Shown here in pieces: positions 22,110 to 34,400 of a stretch of 64,000 nt of DNA; within the stretch, counting starts at the first letter, position 1, and each line of letters opens with the position of its first letter. Below the pieces are notes generated by a model that was given only the letters and a program-made list of their open reading frames with translations, did no database searches and was not told the origin of the DNA. Origin of the DNA: Carex sylvatica (Eukaryota; Streptophyta; Magnoliopsida; Poales; Cyperaceae); NCBI GenBank assembly GCA_964058845.1, contig CAXKVR010000068.1, positions 1-64,000 on the forward strand, given 5' to 3'. A program made the position numbers and the translations under genes.

Positions 22110-22475
22110 ATATGCTAATGTATATCCCACTTTAGTATATAATATGGATGTATATCTCTACTTTTAAAGTCAGACAATCGATTCGAACCGTTTAACATGA
22201 TCACCATATGAAAATGTACTTGAATGTCATTTTTTATATGTTTTAGAATTTATTACTATTTTTTAGATAGGTAGAAAATTACTAGTTTCGAATGGTCCAT
22301 AATTTTTAGATCAAGTGATATTGTATCTATTTGATAAATTAATAAAGAAAATTACTAAAACTGTAAAATTTGACATTCAAACACATTTTTATATAGAGAT
22401 CATGTTGAATAATTCGAATCAACTATTTGAACTTTAAAAATGAAGATATATAATTCATAATATTGACAAAAAAAA
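22110..22475. mobile_element. Foldback MITE, AACGGTTCGAA core family, copy at 22 kb
   Basis: The left arm has CAATCGATTCGAACCGTTTAAC and AAAATGTACTTGAATGTCA. The right arm returns TGACATTCAAACACATTTT, ATCATGTTGAA and TTCGAATCAACTATTTGAAC. Moderately decayed. Confidence 0.65.
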
Positions 22476-22955
22476 AAATATTCATAGTACCCTAGCCTCT
22501 TCAAAAAAAAATAGTACCATAGCCTCATTCTTTTGAATTTGTTATATATGCCTAATTGCCAAACTAGAGAATTTCAGGATTCGAAATCATACAGCCATTG
22601 GTATAAAAACATGTTGACCCCACGTGAAGATTTTTTTTATTTTCTTTTGGTTAAAAATTTTGTCCAGTACAGAATTAGAGATTCATCATTTTTTTTTTTT
22701 TTTTACTTTTAACTTTTGCATAATTTACTTGCATGATTTATGCCTTTCTAGCAAAAATAAGAATAGATTTTGTACTGGATAAAATTAAAGCGATTTGTTC
22801 CAGAAAAACGAAATGATTGCCCTTCAAATACAAGTTTATCACTCTTAATCACATCTATAGAAGTCTTTGAGATTTCTTTCTGTAATCACAATAATAACCT
22901 TTGTCTTTATTTGTCTTAGTAAATTTAGCCACCATGGCCCAAACAGCATCCCCCG

Positions 22956-24652
22956 ACATTTTTATTTTTACTCAATTAAAAAATTATTTTAATAATAATA
23001 ACTAAGATTTAGAAATAATTTTAAAAATAGTGAAATCAAGGCTCCAATTTTTTTTTTTTACAAAACAAAAATTTGTATTTTTTTAATTTTTTTATGAAAA
23101 TATTAGAAATATTGGATATATTTCTTTGAAAATAGATGGAATACAATATAATTTGAATTATTAGAAAGACTATAACAAATAATCCGGATCAACATTTTTC
23201 AGGTCAGATTTTTCACAGCTGTAAGAAAAATTAATATATTTCATTATTTGTTATTGTAAAAAAATAAAAATGCATGGATTCTGAGTTATTAATCCCGGTT
23301 CAAAAGTCACTTGTAGGTAATACATAAAATATTGTCATCCTTCTATACATTTAATTTATAAAAAGTTGTATCTATTTTGAGAATTCTTTTTGAATAACAA
23401 TCATTAATTAACTTAAAGTTTTTATTTTTTTTCAAATAGATACAACCTTTTATAAACTAAATGTACTAGAAGGATAACAATATTTTCTGTATTACCTAGA
23501 AGTGACTTTTGAACCGGGATCAATAACTCAAAATTCAAATATTTTTATTTTTTTACAATAACACATAATGAAATATATTAATTTTTCTTACAGCCGCGAA
23601 AAATTCGGCTTGAAAATTATTGATCGGGTTATTTGTTATAATTTTCTAATAAATTAAATTGTATTGTATTCCATCTATTTTCAAAGAAATATATTAAACA
23701 TTTATAATATTTCAATAAAAAAAAAATAATAAATAATTCTGTCTTGTTAAAAAAAAATACCGGTTGTTGAATTCATTGAAACCGGTAACCGGTTTTGACT
23801 TCTTCTTTTTTTTAACAAAACAGAATTTTTTATTTATTTTTTATTTTTTGTATTGAAATATTAGAAATGTTGAATATATTTCTTTGAAAATAGATGGAAT
23901 ACAATACAATTTAATTTATTAGAAAGACTGTAACAAATAACCCGGATCAACATTTTTCAGGCCGAATTTTTCGCGGCTGTAAGAAAAATTAATATATTTC
24001 ATTATGTGTTATTGTAAAAAAAATAAAAATGCATGGATTCTGAGTTTTTGATCCCGGTTCAAAAGTCACTTCTAGGTAATACAGAAAATATTATCATCCT
24101 TCTAGTACATTTAATTTATAAAAGGTTGTATCTATTTTTAAAAAAATAAAAACTTTAAGTAAATTAATGGTTGTTATTCAGAAAGAATTCTCAAAATAGA
24201 TACAACTTTTTATTAATTAAATATACTAGAAGGATGACAATATTTTATGTATTACCTAGAAGTGACTTTTGAACTGGGATCAATAACTCAGAATCCATAC
24301 ATTTTTATTTTTTTACAATAACACATAATGAAATATGTTAATTTTTCTTACAGCTGCTAAAAATCCGGCCTGAAAAATGTTGATCCGGGTTATTTGTTAC
24401 AGTCTTTCTAATAAATCAAATTGTATTGTATTCCATTTATTTTCAAAGAAATATATCCAACATTTCTAATATTTTCATTAAAAAAAAAAAATTTGTTTTG
24501 TAAAAAAAGAAAAAAAAATGGAACCGTGGAATTTTTTCACGGTTTAGAATTAAAATTCCACGGTTTGAGTATTTTTAAAATTATTTCTAATTATTATTAT
24601 TAAAATAATTTTTTAATTGGGTAAAAATAAAAATATCGGCCCAAACAGAATC
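22956..24652. mobile_element. Compound foldback element with two palindromic cores
   Basis: The outer arms CGACATTTTTATTTTTACTC... and ...GGGTAAAAATAAAAATATCG (24632-24651) enclose about 1.7 kb. Inside, an arm module (TTTCTTTGAAAATAGATGGAATAC, AACAAATAACCCGGATCAACA, AAAAGTCACTTCTAGGTAATAC) occurs four times: forward at about 23100-23370, reverse at 23400-23710, forward at 23855-24130, reverse at 24165-24480. There are thus two palindromes back to back, joined by a spacer with ACCGGTAACCGG. GGCCCAAACAG stands at both outer flanks (22938 and 24651), but on the left it is 7 bp from the arm end, so a target duplication is uncertain. No ORF. Confidence 0.8.
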
Positions 24653-25857
24653 ACTCAATCCGGCCCAAGCCCAGAAAGATTTTCTGTCTTCGGATGGAAA
24701 GCTGAAGCCCTTTTTTTTTTTTTTGTGCTTCTCAGTGAATTTACCCTTGTTCTTCTCTATTTCTCCGCCGCTCGCTCTCATGACTCAGGCTCAGTAGTTA
24801 TCCCGTGGAGTTGAGGTTTCAATTCAAGGTACTTACTATTTCGCTCCTAATTACTCTCCGTTCATGCCATTATTAACTTTTAGTGTTCATGAAAATTACC
24901 TTCCAATTTTAGGGTTCTACAAGTTCAATTTGTACGATTGATTAGGATGCTAATTATGGTTTAAGCTATCATTTGCTTATTATTAGAGCTTGATTAGAGT
25001 AGACATTTATAACTTTGAAAGTGTGTTGTTGAGAAATTTGCCTTTTTTTTTTCATTTCCCTTTCTCACTTTAAAACCTCAGCTAAAAGCCCCTTCAATTT
25101 CTGATTGAAAACCTAACCTAATCATGAAAATGATTTAAGCTTCAGAGCAAATGTTTGCTCAATTTTCTCTTTCCTGAGATAATGGACCCTTTTTTGTTGC
25201 TAACAAATTGAAAGATTTAGGGAAGAAGTGATTGGAAATAATATTTTATTATATTTTCCTTGTGTAAATTACATGTACAATCAAGAGGCTATATATAGCC
25301 ATTAATCACTGTTTAATAATTCTAAAAAAATTGTAATCGTTTTTAATTGTGGCAGTTCCTATTTTTTGTATTGAATATAGTTAACCTAAAATTACATCCC
25401 AAAATTGGCCCCAGAATTTAATTTCCTTATTTGCTTCTTATTCATTTCCTTCCATTTTTCATAGTTTCTCATCAACAAAATTAGCAGCAGCACCCCCAGC
25501 CAATGCTATTCCCTCCTCTTTCGCCTACTTCCCTCGTTTCTCTACGAATACAACTTCTCTTTCCAACCAAATAGGTTTGTGGGCTAGCAGCGAAGAACTT
25601 GTGGTGGAGGTCTAACTTTGGATCTAGCAACAATTTGAGCTGGTACAGTTATTGGTAGATTTATTTTCACGTCTTATTTACTTTTTATTACGAATTAGTC
25701 ATGGTAATTGCTCAAGTATGGACTCCTATTTATTCTGGTCTGGTTGCTCTTATTCAACGGATTATAATTCATGACTCGTTTTGTTTGAATTCCTATTGTA
25801 ATACAAGAATCCTGCACAAAAGGTGCTTGACAAAATTCTTCTTTGAAACACTGAAAT
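24653..25857 (+). promoter_or_regulatory. Promoter and 5'UTR intron of the F-box gene at 25858
   Basis: GGCCCAA-type boxes (24653, 24681), similar to site II elements of plant promoters, precede a CT-rich leader with the potential donor CAAG|GTACTTAC at about 24829. An acceptor TATTGTAATACAAG ends near 25810, matching the equivalent TGTAATACAG|GAATCCTGCAC of the paralogue at 62 kb. The intervening ~1 kb is non-coding. Transcript start is inferred. Confidence 0.45.
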
Positions 25858-28311
25858 ATGAACAAGACGAGTCCGTGCATGAAAAATGGGGTTTCTTTTA
25901 TTAACGGAAATAACGTTGAGGTTGACAGGATAGGTATCTTGCCTGATGAGTTGTTGACCCATATCCTTTCCTTTCTGAGCACGAAAGAGGCAGTGCAAAC
26001 CTGCATTTTGTCCAAAAGATGGAAAAACAAATGGGCTGCTGTGCCGATTCTCAACATCAATAAGATGGATTTCTTGGAATTCAGGGATGGTGATTGCAGT
26101 GGAGACCGTAATGAAGAAGAAAAAATGGCTGTGGCTAGGTTTGAGCGGTTCATGACTGGTTTTTTGGACAACCGAGCACCAACAAACTTGGATATAGTTT
26201 GTTACCGGCTTCATATTGAGAGTTTTGAACATGATGTCTCTATTGGATGGCTTGACCGTGTAGCACTTCTTATGCCACGGAAGATCAAAATCTTCATTAC
26301 CTGCTATCGTGGTATTTTAGTAGATATGCCTGATTTAGTTTTCTCCTGTGCAAACCTACGGCATTTTTCGATGAATCTCTCCACCAATGTGAAAACCATC
26401 ATTAAGCCGGTATCATTAAATTTACCTTCACTGAAATTTCTAGAGCTAACTGGTGTAGAGCTCCATGATGATTTTGCAGAAAAGCTTTTCATGAGCTGCC
26501 CCTGTCTTGAAAGGCTGAAACTATGTCATTGTGATTTGCATTTTTCGGGCATTTCCTCTAAAGTGTTAAAGGGGTTGGCTTTGACCAATTGTTCTCTATA
26601 TGAGCAAATTCAAATTTGTTGCCCTCATCTTGTAATTTTGTTAATGGGAATTGATCTCGCAAGGGGTGCCATTTCATTGAAGAACATGTCATCTCTTGTA
26701 AAGGTTTTAATCGGATTAGATTTTGGTGATGATGATGTTCCGAATCTGAATCTTTTGGGTGGTCTTTCAAATGCTACAGAACTAGTGCTTTATGTAGTGA
26801 CTCCTGTGATGAAGGTATACATTTTTCAGTCCTATAAATTAACTACAAAACTTTAACTTTATTTGTTGGATCACAAAAATGTTCATTAATAGAATTGTTT
26901 CTTTTTTGCATAACATAAGCTCATTCCTTGTTGCCTGGTTCTTTTTTGTGTCAATAAGATTTGTACCCATGAATTTGAAGTTTGATAATGTCATGTATCT
27001 AGGGTTATGGTTTTTGGGGGTACCTTTTATTGAAGTTTGCTAACGAAGTTTACATGTATCTTATAGTTCCACATGATCATTTATTTCTGACTGCATGCAA
27101 TTGATTTCGTTTTATATACATATTCTAATTCTCAGTCTTTTTCATACTAAATCAAGTTTTTTATTTGTACACCAAAATAAACCCACAAATTGTAGCAATC
27201 ATCATTTGTGTAGATGTATGCCTTTGTATATGTGAAAGTTGCATTGCTTGATGCAAACCTGATCAATTTACCTATTTTATATATTACATTTTGGAATACA
27301 ATATTGTTAATTCCCTATAAAAATCATGTTCCTCGCTCGGTTTTTAAATGAAGGAACGATTGGAGAAGGATATGGGTAACTGCATAAATTTGAACAACTT
27401 GAAGAAACTTGTCATGGGAATAAGATGGGATATGTGCTCTGACTTTTACCTGATAGCTTGTTTGCTTAAGCATTCTCCTAATTTAGAAGAGATTGAATTG
27501 TTGCTCGACGAGGTAATCTTAAAAGAGATTGAATTGTTGCTCGATGAGGTAATCTCGCTTTCCCTTCCTCCCTCCTCTAATTAAGTAAGACTATTTAAGT
27601 CTACCATTTAGTAAAGTTAATTTAGGGATTGGATTGTGAACTAACATTTTGTTTCAAATGAATAGCAATTAGGATTTTGTTTGACATAATGAACTATAAT
27701 TAGTAGTGCCTGATTTCAATACAGATTTTAGTTCTACACTTGTACATTCTGGTTCATTTTGTTGCTCTGTACAAATGAATAACAAATGTGTTTTTGTTCA
27801 ATGTACAGAATAATAATTAGTAGTGCCATATTTTAGTACTACTCATAAAAGTAGTTCATTTTATTTTTCTTCTTCTTCTCTAAACTAGCAGTCTGGTTCT
27901 AACCTGATTTTTTCTTAAATACTTCTATCATTCTTTTGTTATTTGGACTTACGAATGAATTGATGCTAATTCCTTCTGGTACCAGACTGCTCAAGTTAAA
28001 TGCCAGTCTATGTAAAAACTCTGCTACCATATCAGACAAGTCTAGTAATAGTTTGAACATGCTGATAAAATATTATGTTAGCAAAACTTATGATTTTGTA
28101 ATCATTATAACAGAGCCAAGGTCAAATACAAGAGCCCAGAAGAGAGATTTCAGGAGATGTTTTGTTCCAGTGTGAGTATCTTGAGACGGTTAAAATCATT
28201 ACTGAATATGAGGGTGAATTGTCTAGCGAGCTGATCAATGCTATAACAAAAACTTTGGGTAGATATGTAAAGAAAATAGGGAATTTGAAGTTTGTTAACC
28301 ATCCCTCATAA
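25858..28311 (+). CDS. F-box/LRR/FBD protein (paralogue B, intact, three exons)
   Basis: Exons 25858-26814, 27354-27512 and 28114-28311 join in phase 0 at canonical GT-AG borders to give 437 residues. The F-box lies at 22-65 (RIGILPDELLTHILSFL..KEAVQTCILSKRW). LRR-like segments follow (about 170-320: LPSLKFLELTGVEL, LFMSCPCLERLKLCHCDL). Exon 2 gives NLNNLKKLVMG..WDM and LIACLLKHSPNLEEI, and exon 3 the FBD-like end with CEYLETVKI and YVKKIGNLKF. Such proteins are substrate adaptors of SCF ubiquitin ligases: the F-box binds SKP1/ASK and the LRR/FBD part is thought to bind the target, which is unknown here. A 36-bp tandem duplication at the end of exon 2 gives a second in-frame donor after 27548. 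A gypsy retrotransposon begins 237 bp past the stop. Nearest relative in the window: the minus-strand gene at 60201-62585. Confidence 0.88.
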
Positions 28312-28543
28312 TACCTGACTAGTTATGTTTGGGTATGGATTTGTTTTTAATGTTGAAGTTAGTATTGTTAACATTGGGAATTAAGCTAGTTTGTTATATA
28401 AAGTAGATAAAAATTGTATATCCCCATATCAAGACCTTTGATCTCTTTATTAAAATGGATTAATATGGCACTTGAATTAATTGTTGCGTGATTCTTTAGT
28501 GCAAGTATTATGGGTAAGCTCAATAAATATAAATTACAACAGA
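28312..28543 (+). other. 3' flank of paralogue B up to the retrotransposon
   Basis: AT-rich sequence that probably contains the 3'UTR. ATTAAAATGG (28450) and CTCAATAAATA (28520) are possible polyadenylation signals. It is interrupted by the LTR element. Confidence 0.4.
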
Positions 28544-28548
28544 AAAGT
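28544..28548. repeat. Target-site duplication AAAGT, left
   Basis: AAAGT directly precedes the left LTR and is repeated directly after the right LTR at 38972-38976. A 5-bp duplication is normal for gypsy integration. Confidence 0.95.
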
Positions 28549-31275
28549 TGTGACATAATGAATTTTATAATAAATATTTTATACTGACTGATTGAATTAA
28601 GGCGTTAAGAATCGAATAATAAATATAGAAAAACGGTCCAGTGCGGATGGATGACCCGCACTGCGGGTGGCTTCACCCGCACTGGGAGAAGTTCCTTAAT
28701 AAACGGCTGCAATTTCCTCTGGGTGCGGATGGTGGTGCGGATGGGCACACGCACTGCGGGTGAGTTCTGTACTCTTCTGAAAATTTCGCTAAGTACTGAA
28801 TGCGGATGGGAGCATCCGCACTGGCCTCAGTGCGTCCGCACTAGGCTCGGACATTTTTCTGCGCCGTGAGTGCGGCTGGATGGATCCGCAGTGCGGATGA
28901 TCGGTCCGCACTGGGGTGTGTATTTGCTATTTGCGCTATGAGTGCGGCTGGACGTATCCGCAGTGCGGATGATTGGTCCGCACTGGGGTATGTGTTTGTT
29001 ATTTGCGCAGAATGCGGCTGGATGGATCCGCAGTGCGGATGAGTGATCCGCACTGGGGTGTATTATGTGCTATTTTTGATATTTTTGAGGGACTTATTTG
29101 CAAAATGGATAAACTAAACATCTTCTCTCTTTATTTTCCTCGTTTTAATAAATAAAATATTACATAAGGGCCTATTTGTAATAAATATTTTCAAGTTGTT
29201 AATAACTAAAAGTTGGAGGGTTATTTTGCAAAATTCCAATTATTACTTAAATCTCTTTCTTCTTCTTTCATTTTCCACCGAAGCAAATGAAATAAAATCG
29301 TGAAGTTAGGTTTAGCCGAAGCAGAAAGGGAAAGAGAGAGAGAGAGAGAAATTGAACGCGGAAACTGATCGGACTGACCGGAAAATCGAGAGTCGAGCTG
29401 AATTGACGATCCTTGATCGATTAGAAAGCTTCAATTTGGTATATCTTTCTCCCTTGGTAATTTCTTGAAAATCCTAATTTATTCGATTTATTCGATTTGT
29501 CGTGATTTCGGTTGAAACTTGTGATTAGGGTTTCGTAATCGAGTTCTAGCTCGATTATTGGTTAATTTGTGATATTTGATACGATTTATCTTCCTTTTCT
29601 CTTGGAAACCCTAATTCAATTGATTTGTTATATTTTGGTGAAATTCGAATTCGAATTTGATTTGAGACGTTATAACTCGATGATCGAATCGATTTGCTTG
29701 TGGAATTTGGAATTGACCTAAGGTTTTGGGGTTGGATTGTAATGGAAATGAATTATGATAGTTTCATGTGAAATTCGGGAAATTCGGGAATTAATCGAGT
29801 TATAACTTTGTAAAGCATATCGATTCATGTTGTTTATTCAGAACTACTGATGAATATGGAATCCGAATTAGGGTTTGGTAATGGTGTTAATTATCCGATA
29901 TTAATCGAACGCGTTAATCGAATTTAACGTGTAAAATAGGTGGTAATCATACGAGGCAAAGAATTTCTGGATCGTTCGAGACGCCTGAGCCTTAGTCGAG
30001 CGTGCTATTACTCAGGTGCGGGGTTTCTGGACTTGTCTGATAGTTTATATTCAGAAATTAAACTGTGTTTTGATTCATGTAATTAAACTGTGTTTCGATT
30101 CATATGCATTGCATTGCCCAAATAAAGTGAAAACTTGAATTGTTTAATCTGATTGATTTGCATGCTGGTATGGTTATTATTTGTGTTGATCTGAATGATC
30201 TGATTTTGGAATTAAAGTCACCGTGCTTTATATCACCATCGGTTGGTGGATATGGTATTATGGTCATCCACCGTGATGACGTCACCCAGGGGGTGAATCC
30301 GGATTTGTCAAAGTCTAATGCATGGACGTTTGACGCTCAGTGTTCTAAAGCTTTAGATCGTCTGACCTTCGGCAGTTCCCAGTACCGGTTGGGACGAAGA
30401 GTAAGTGACTTTGTATTATGATTTTGGTTATGGGTGACTGTGTATCGGAGGCATTACCCAGGGGGTAACGCGTTTGGATGGTCAATTGGATTTATATGGA
30501 TTTCCGGATATGAATTGGAACCAGACTTTTAATTAAACAGTTAAGCCTGTAACTACAGATGAGTGTCATGAGAAAAGGTTTTACCTGGTACAGCCGTATG
30601 TAGGTGTCTGTAACCCTACAGATGAGTGGGAACGAATTGGGGTCCAGTTTGGTGGAACATCTGTAGTTACTACCAGATATTCTGAAATCGAGTTAAACCA
30701 AACATTGTGTGCTTGAATTTCATCTTGGCAATTCCTGATTTGTGATTTCATTTGAATAAATGTTGTCGGGTCTGTGCATTTATGTTTATATATGATTATA
30801 AACTGATTTGAGCTTTATTTGTGTTTACTTTTTGAATATAATCTTTGATTGCAAGTCCAGGGACGATTTGTGGCAATTTATCGCACTGAGAATTCAATTC
30901 TCATCCCCTCTTTTGGGTTAATTTTTCAGGTACCGGTTCGACGGATCCGAGAGAGACACGAGGTCGGTAGGCCTGGTTTCACCGCTGCTTAGATTGTTCG
31001 GTATTGTGACATTAGAGATTATGTATATCTTTATGTTTTGATTGTATATATATACATTCTCTATGTCATCCTGTGATGCGTATCCATCGAGATACGGGTT
31101 TGTATGATATTACCTGACCAGTTGGGATTTATGAACTGTTTTTCTTAGTTATTTGTTTGTTTGTTTGGTTGTGTTTTACTTTCTATTATATCGTACTTGC
31201 CTTGTAGGCATACGGGCAACCGTATATCTACGGCAGGAGGCACCCGTCACGCCTCTTGGGCTGCGGGGTGTGACA
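28549..31275 (+). repeat. 5' LTR of the Tekay-like element
   Basis: Begins TGTGACATAATG and ends GGGGTGTGACA (TG...CA). The U3-like first 500 bp holds an array of GTGCGGAT/ATCCGCAC motifs (28634-29060). An (AG)n tract follows at about 29334. Inverted repeats GTAACTACAGATG / CATCTGTAGTTAC lie at 30549-30561 and 30658-30670. The short open frames inside are identical in both LTRs and look incidental. Confidence 0.95.
28867..29060 (+). promoter_or_regulatory. U3 tandem array of about 65-bp GC-rich repeats
   Basis: Three direct copies start at GAGTGCGGCTGGATGGATCC, GAGTGCGGCTGGACGTATCC and AATGCGGCTGGATGGATCC. Each contains the palindromic pair ATCCGCAGTGCGGAT and a further CCGCACTGGGGT. Looser copies extend upstream to 28634. 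Repeat-rich GC islands in an otherwise AT-rich LTR, ahead of the presumed transcription start, look like enhancer or binding-site repeats. The same array is in the right LTR at 36562-36755. Confidence 0.6.
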
Positions 31276-31276
31276 G

Positions 31277-31300
31277 GTCCTTCCCCGGTTGGTATCAGAG
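31277..31300 (+). promoter_or_regulatory. Primer-binding site for initiator-Met tRNA
   Basis: TTGGTATCAGAGCATGG (about 31289-31305) lies a few bases past the 5' LTR. TGGTATCAGAGC is the complement of the 3' end of plant initiator methionine tRNA and is the usual primer site for these elements. The spacer from the LTR end is about 14 bp, a little longer than usual. Confidence 0.85.
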
Positions 31301-31428
31301 CATGGTTTAGAACCTGAACCAGACTTGTTTGGATACGAGAGTGGTATACGTATTAATGGGGTCGTCGCGACTATACGAATTTCGTATGATATATCGAATA
31401 TTATAAACTAACTTTGTTTATTCAGAAA

Positions 31429-34400
31429 ATGGAAACACCACACCGAGGTAGAGGTAGACCTCGGAGGAATACGAAATTGATTATTGAGCCGGCTGTGGAT
31501 CAGGCTGGGGCTGGTCCAGCTGGTGCTGAGGGAACTGGTGGCGTTGGAGGAGCGCCAGATAGAGACCGGGACATAGATGACCGGCTGATTGCGGCCTACG
31601 AGAGAGGTCGCCAAGCAGAGATGCGGGATGCAGCACCGGTGGTTCGCGGTGGTGCACCCGAAGAGTTTAGAAGGCTTTATGACTCGTTTCTGCGCTTGAA
31701 TCCGCCGCGCTATGATGGAACCGGCGGGTATGCGGCAGCCGAGGAATGGCTGGCGCAAATAAATGCAAAGCTGAATTTATGCCGCGCACCTGAGGATGAT
31801 AAAGTAGAGGTAACTGAGCAGCAATTGGAGGGTGACGCAAGGTTCTGGTGGGACGGGGCCCGACGCAGCTATGTCGGGGAGGAAGCGAGGATTCCGTGGG
31901 AATGGTTTGAACAGCAGTTCAACCGGAGGTTTCTGAGCAATATTCAACGTGAAGCGTTGCGGAGGAAGTTTCTGGAATTGAGGCAAAATGGGCGTCCGGT
32001 GGGGGATTACAATAGTGAGTTTCTGGCGTTGTCGCGGTATGCATCAGATATTCAAAATGATGCGGCAAGGTATCACAGGCATTACTTGGATGGTTTGGAT
32101 GGAAATATCTCGATGATTGTTGATACTCCGACTGCTACGGAGTTGCAATCTATGATGGATCATGCAGAACAGATAGAGATGCATGGTAAGCGGAGGAAAG
32201 AGCAACTAACTGAGAGAAATGTAAAACAGAAGGATGCTCAAAGTGGGCAGATGTCGAGGTCGAGGGGAGGACCATCATTTGCTAGACCCCCTCGGTCGAA
32301 TATGGCGCCGAGACCTCCGTTTAGACAGACCTCTATGCCGGGTTTTAGACCGGTGATTCCTTCGCAATGGTGCCGATCGTGCAATCAAGCGCACGATGAG
32401 GTTGAGTGTAGGCGCAAGACTAGCGCTTGTTTCATATGTGGTAGCGCGGGACATTGGGCGAGGGAGTGCCCGAATGCGCTTATGAGGATGCGAGGCGCTG
32501 GTAGCGCGGGAGGGTCCGCTAGCGTTGGGCGCGGAGCGCCAACGTGGCGTGGACGTGGTGCATCTCAAGCTGGCGGGGCTAGCGCTAGCAGGGCTAGTAG
32601 CGCTGGTAGCGTCGGCAGGGTTAGCGGTGCTGGCAGCGTCGGCAGGAACGATGGCAGGGCGGCGGCGAATGCGCTTAACATTGCTGGAACTTCGCGCAAC
32701 GCTGCAACTGCGCTGGGAAATGACCAGACTGACGTCATGACAGGTATACTTTCTATATCTGATCAGGATGCGTATTGTTTGATTGATACGGGGTGCAGCC
32801 ATTCTATTGTGTCGAGGGAATTGGTAGAAAAAGGGAGTTGGCCAATTGAGACATGTAATCAAGTTGTAAATGTTCAAACCCCGTTTGGTTCAACCGATCA
32901 AGGGATCACTTTATGCCGAAACCGAAAGATTAAGATAGATGGAAGAGAGTTCGAGGTGGACTTGTTGGTGATGGAGATTACCGGTTACGACGTGTTATTG
33001 GGTATGGACTGGTTGACGAGACACGCTGCTACTATTGATTGTCCGCATCGTCGGATTCATTTCGCGAATTCAAGAGGTATGTCTTGCATACTCAATTGTA
33101 GAGAAATTGGGAAACTAACACCGTGTATTTCGGCTGTAGAGATGAAACATTTGTTAGAATCTGGGTGTGATGCTTACTTGGCGGCCGTGGTTTATGCGCC
33201 TGCGGCAGTTCCAGATATCAGCACCATTCCGGTGGTTTCGGAATTTGTGGATGTATTTCCGGAAGAGATTGTAGGGTTGCCACCAGAGCGAGAAGTAGAG
33301 TTCGGTATCGAACTAGTACCGGGCACAACACCGATTTCAAAAGCGCCGTATCGAATGGCACCGGCAGAACTGAAAGAACTTAAGGCGCAGTTGGAAGATA
33401 TGTTGGAGAATGGATTTATCAGACCTAGCACGTCACCATGGGGCGCGCCAGTATTGTTTGTCAAGAAGAAAGATGGAACATTGCGGTTATGCATTGATTA
33501 CCGCGAGTTGAACAAGGTAACTGTGAAAAATAAATATCCGTTACCCCGGATTTACGATCTGTTTGATCAGTTACAGGGATCCTCAATATATTCAAAGATT
33601 GATTTGAGAACAGGGTATCACCAGCTGAGAATACGGCCGAGCGATGTGGATAAGACAGCATTCCGTACAAGGTACGGGCATTATGAATACCTGGTTATGC
33701 CGTTTGGGCTGACGAACGCACCGGCAGCGTTCATGGATTTGATGCACCGTGTGTTTCACGATCTGTTGGATTCTACAGTTGTGGTGTTCATTGATGATAT
33801 ACTGGTGTATTCGCGTTCGCGAGAAGAACATGAGGTACATCTTAGAATTGTGTTGCAAAGATTGCGTGAACATCAGTTATTCGCAAAGTTGTCGAAATGT
33901 GAATTTTGGTTGGAGGAAGTTACATTTTTGGGGCATGTGGTTTCTGGAAAAGGGTTAGCGGTGGATTCCGAAAAGATTCGGGCTGTGACAGATTGGAAAA
34001 GGCCAGAGACAGTTACTGAAATTCGCAGCTTTCTGGGGTTAGCCGGGTACTACAGGAGATTTGTACTCGGGTTTTCGCGGTTAGCTGCGCCACTTACAAA
34101 ATTGTTGCACAAAGGCGTGAAATTTGATTGGGGTACCGCGCAAGATAAAAGTTTTGAGGAATTGAAGAGTCGGCTGGTATCCGCGCCAGTTCTTGCTATG
34201 CCGACTGCTGATAAAGAGTACACGGTTTACACCGATGCATCTCGATTGGGTTTGGGTTGCGTATTGATGCAAGATGATCATGTAATTGCCTACGCATCTC
34301 GGCAATTGCGACCGCACGAGCAAAACTACCCGACGCATGATTTGGAGTTAGCGGCGGTGATATTTGCGCTAAAGATTTGGCGGCATTACTTGTATGGCGT

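Noticed and set aside
28651..30421. Open frames inside the left LTR, repeated in the right LTR at 36346-38117
   Set aside because: Identical because the LTRs are identical; no domain, and they overlap the U3 repeat array.
32275..32877. 200-codon minus-strand open frame
   Set aside because: Antisense to the Ser/Gly/Ala-rich gag linker, whose GC-rich codons make the opposite strand open.
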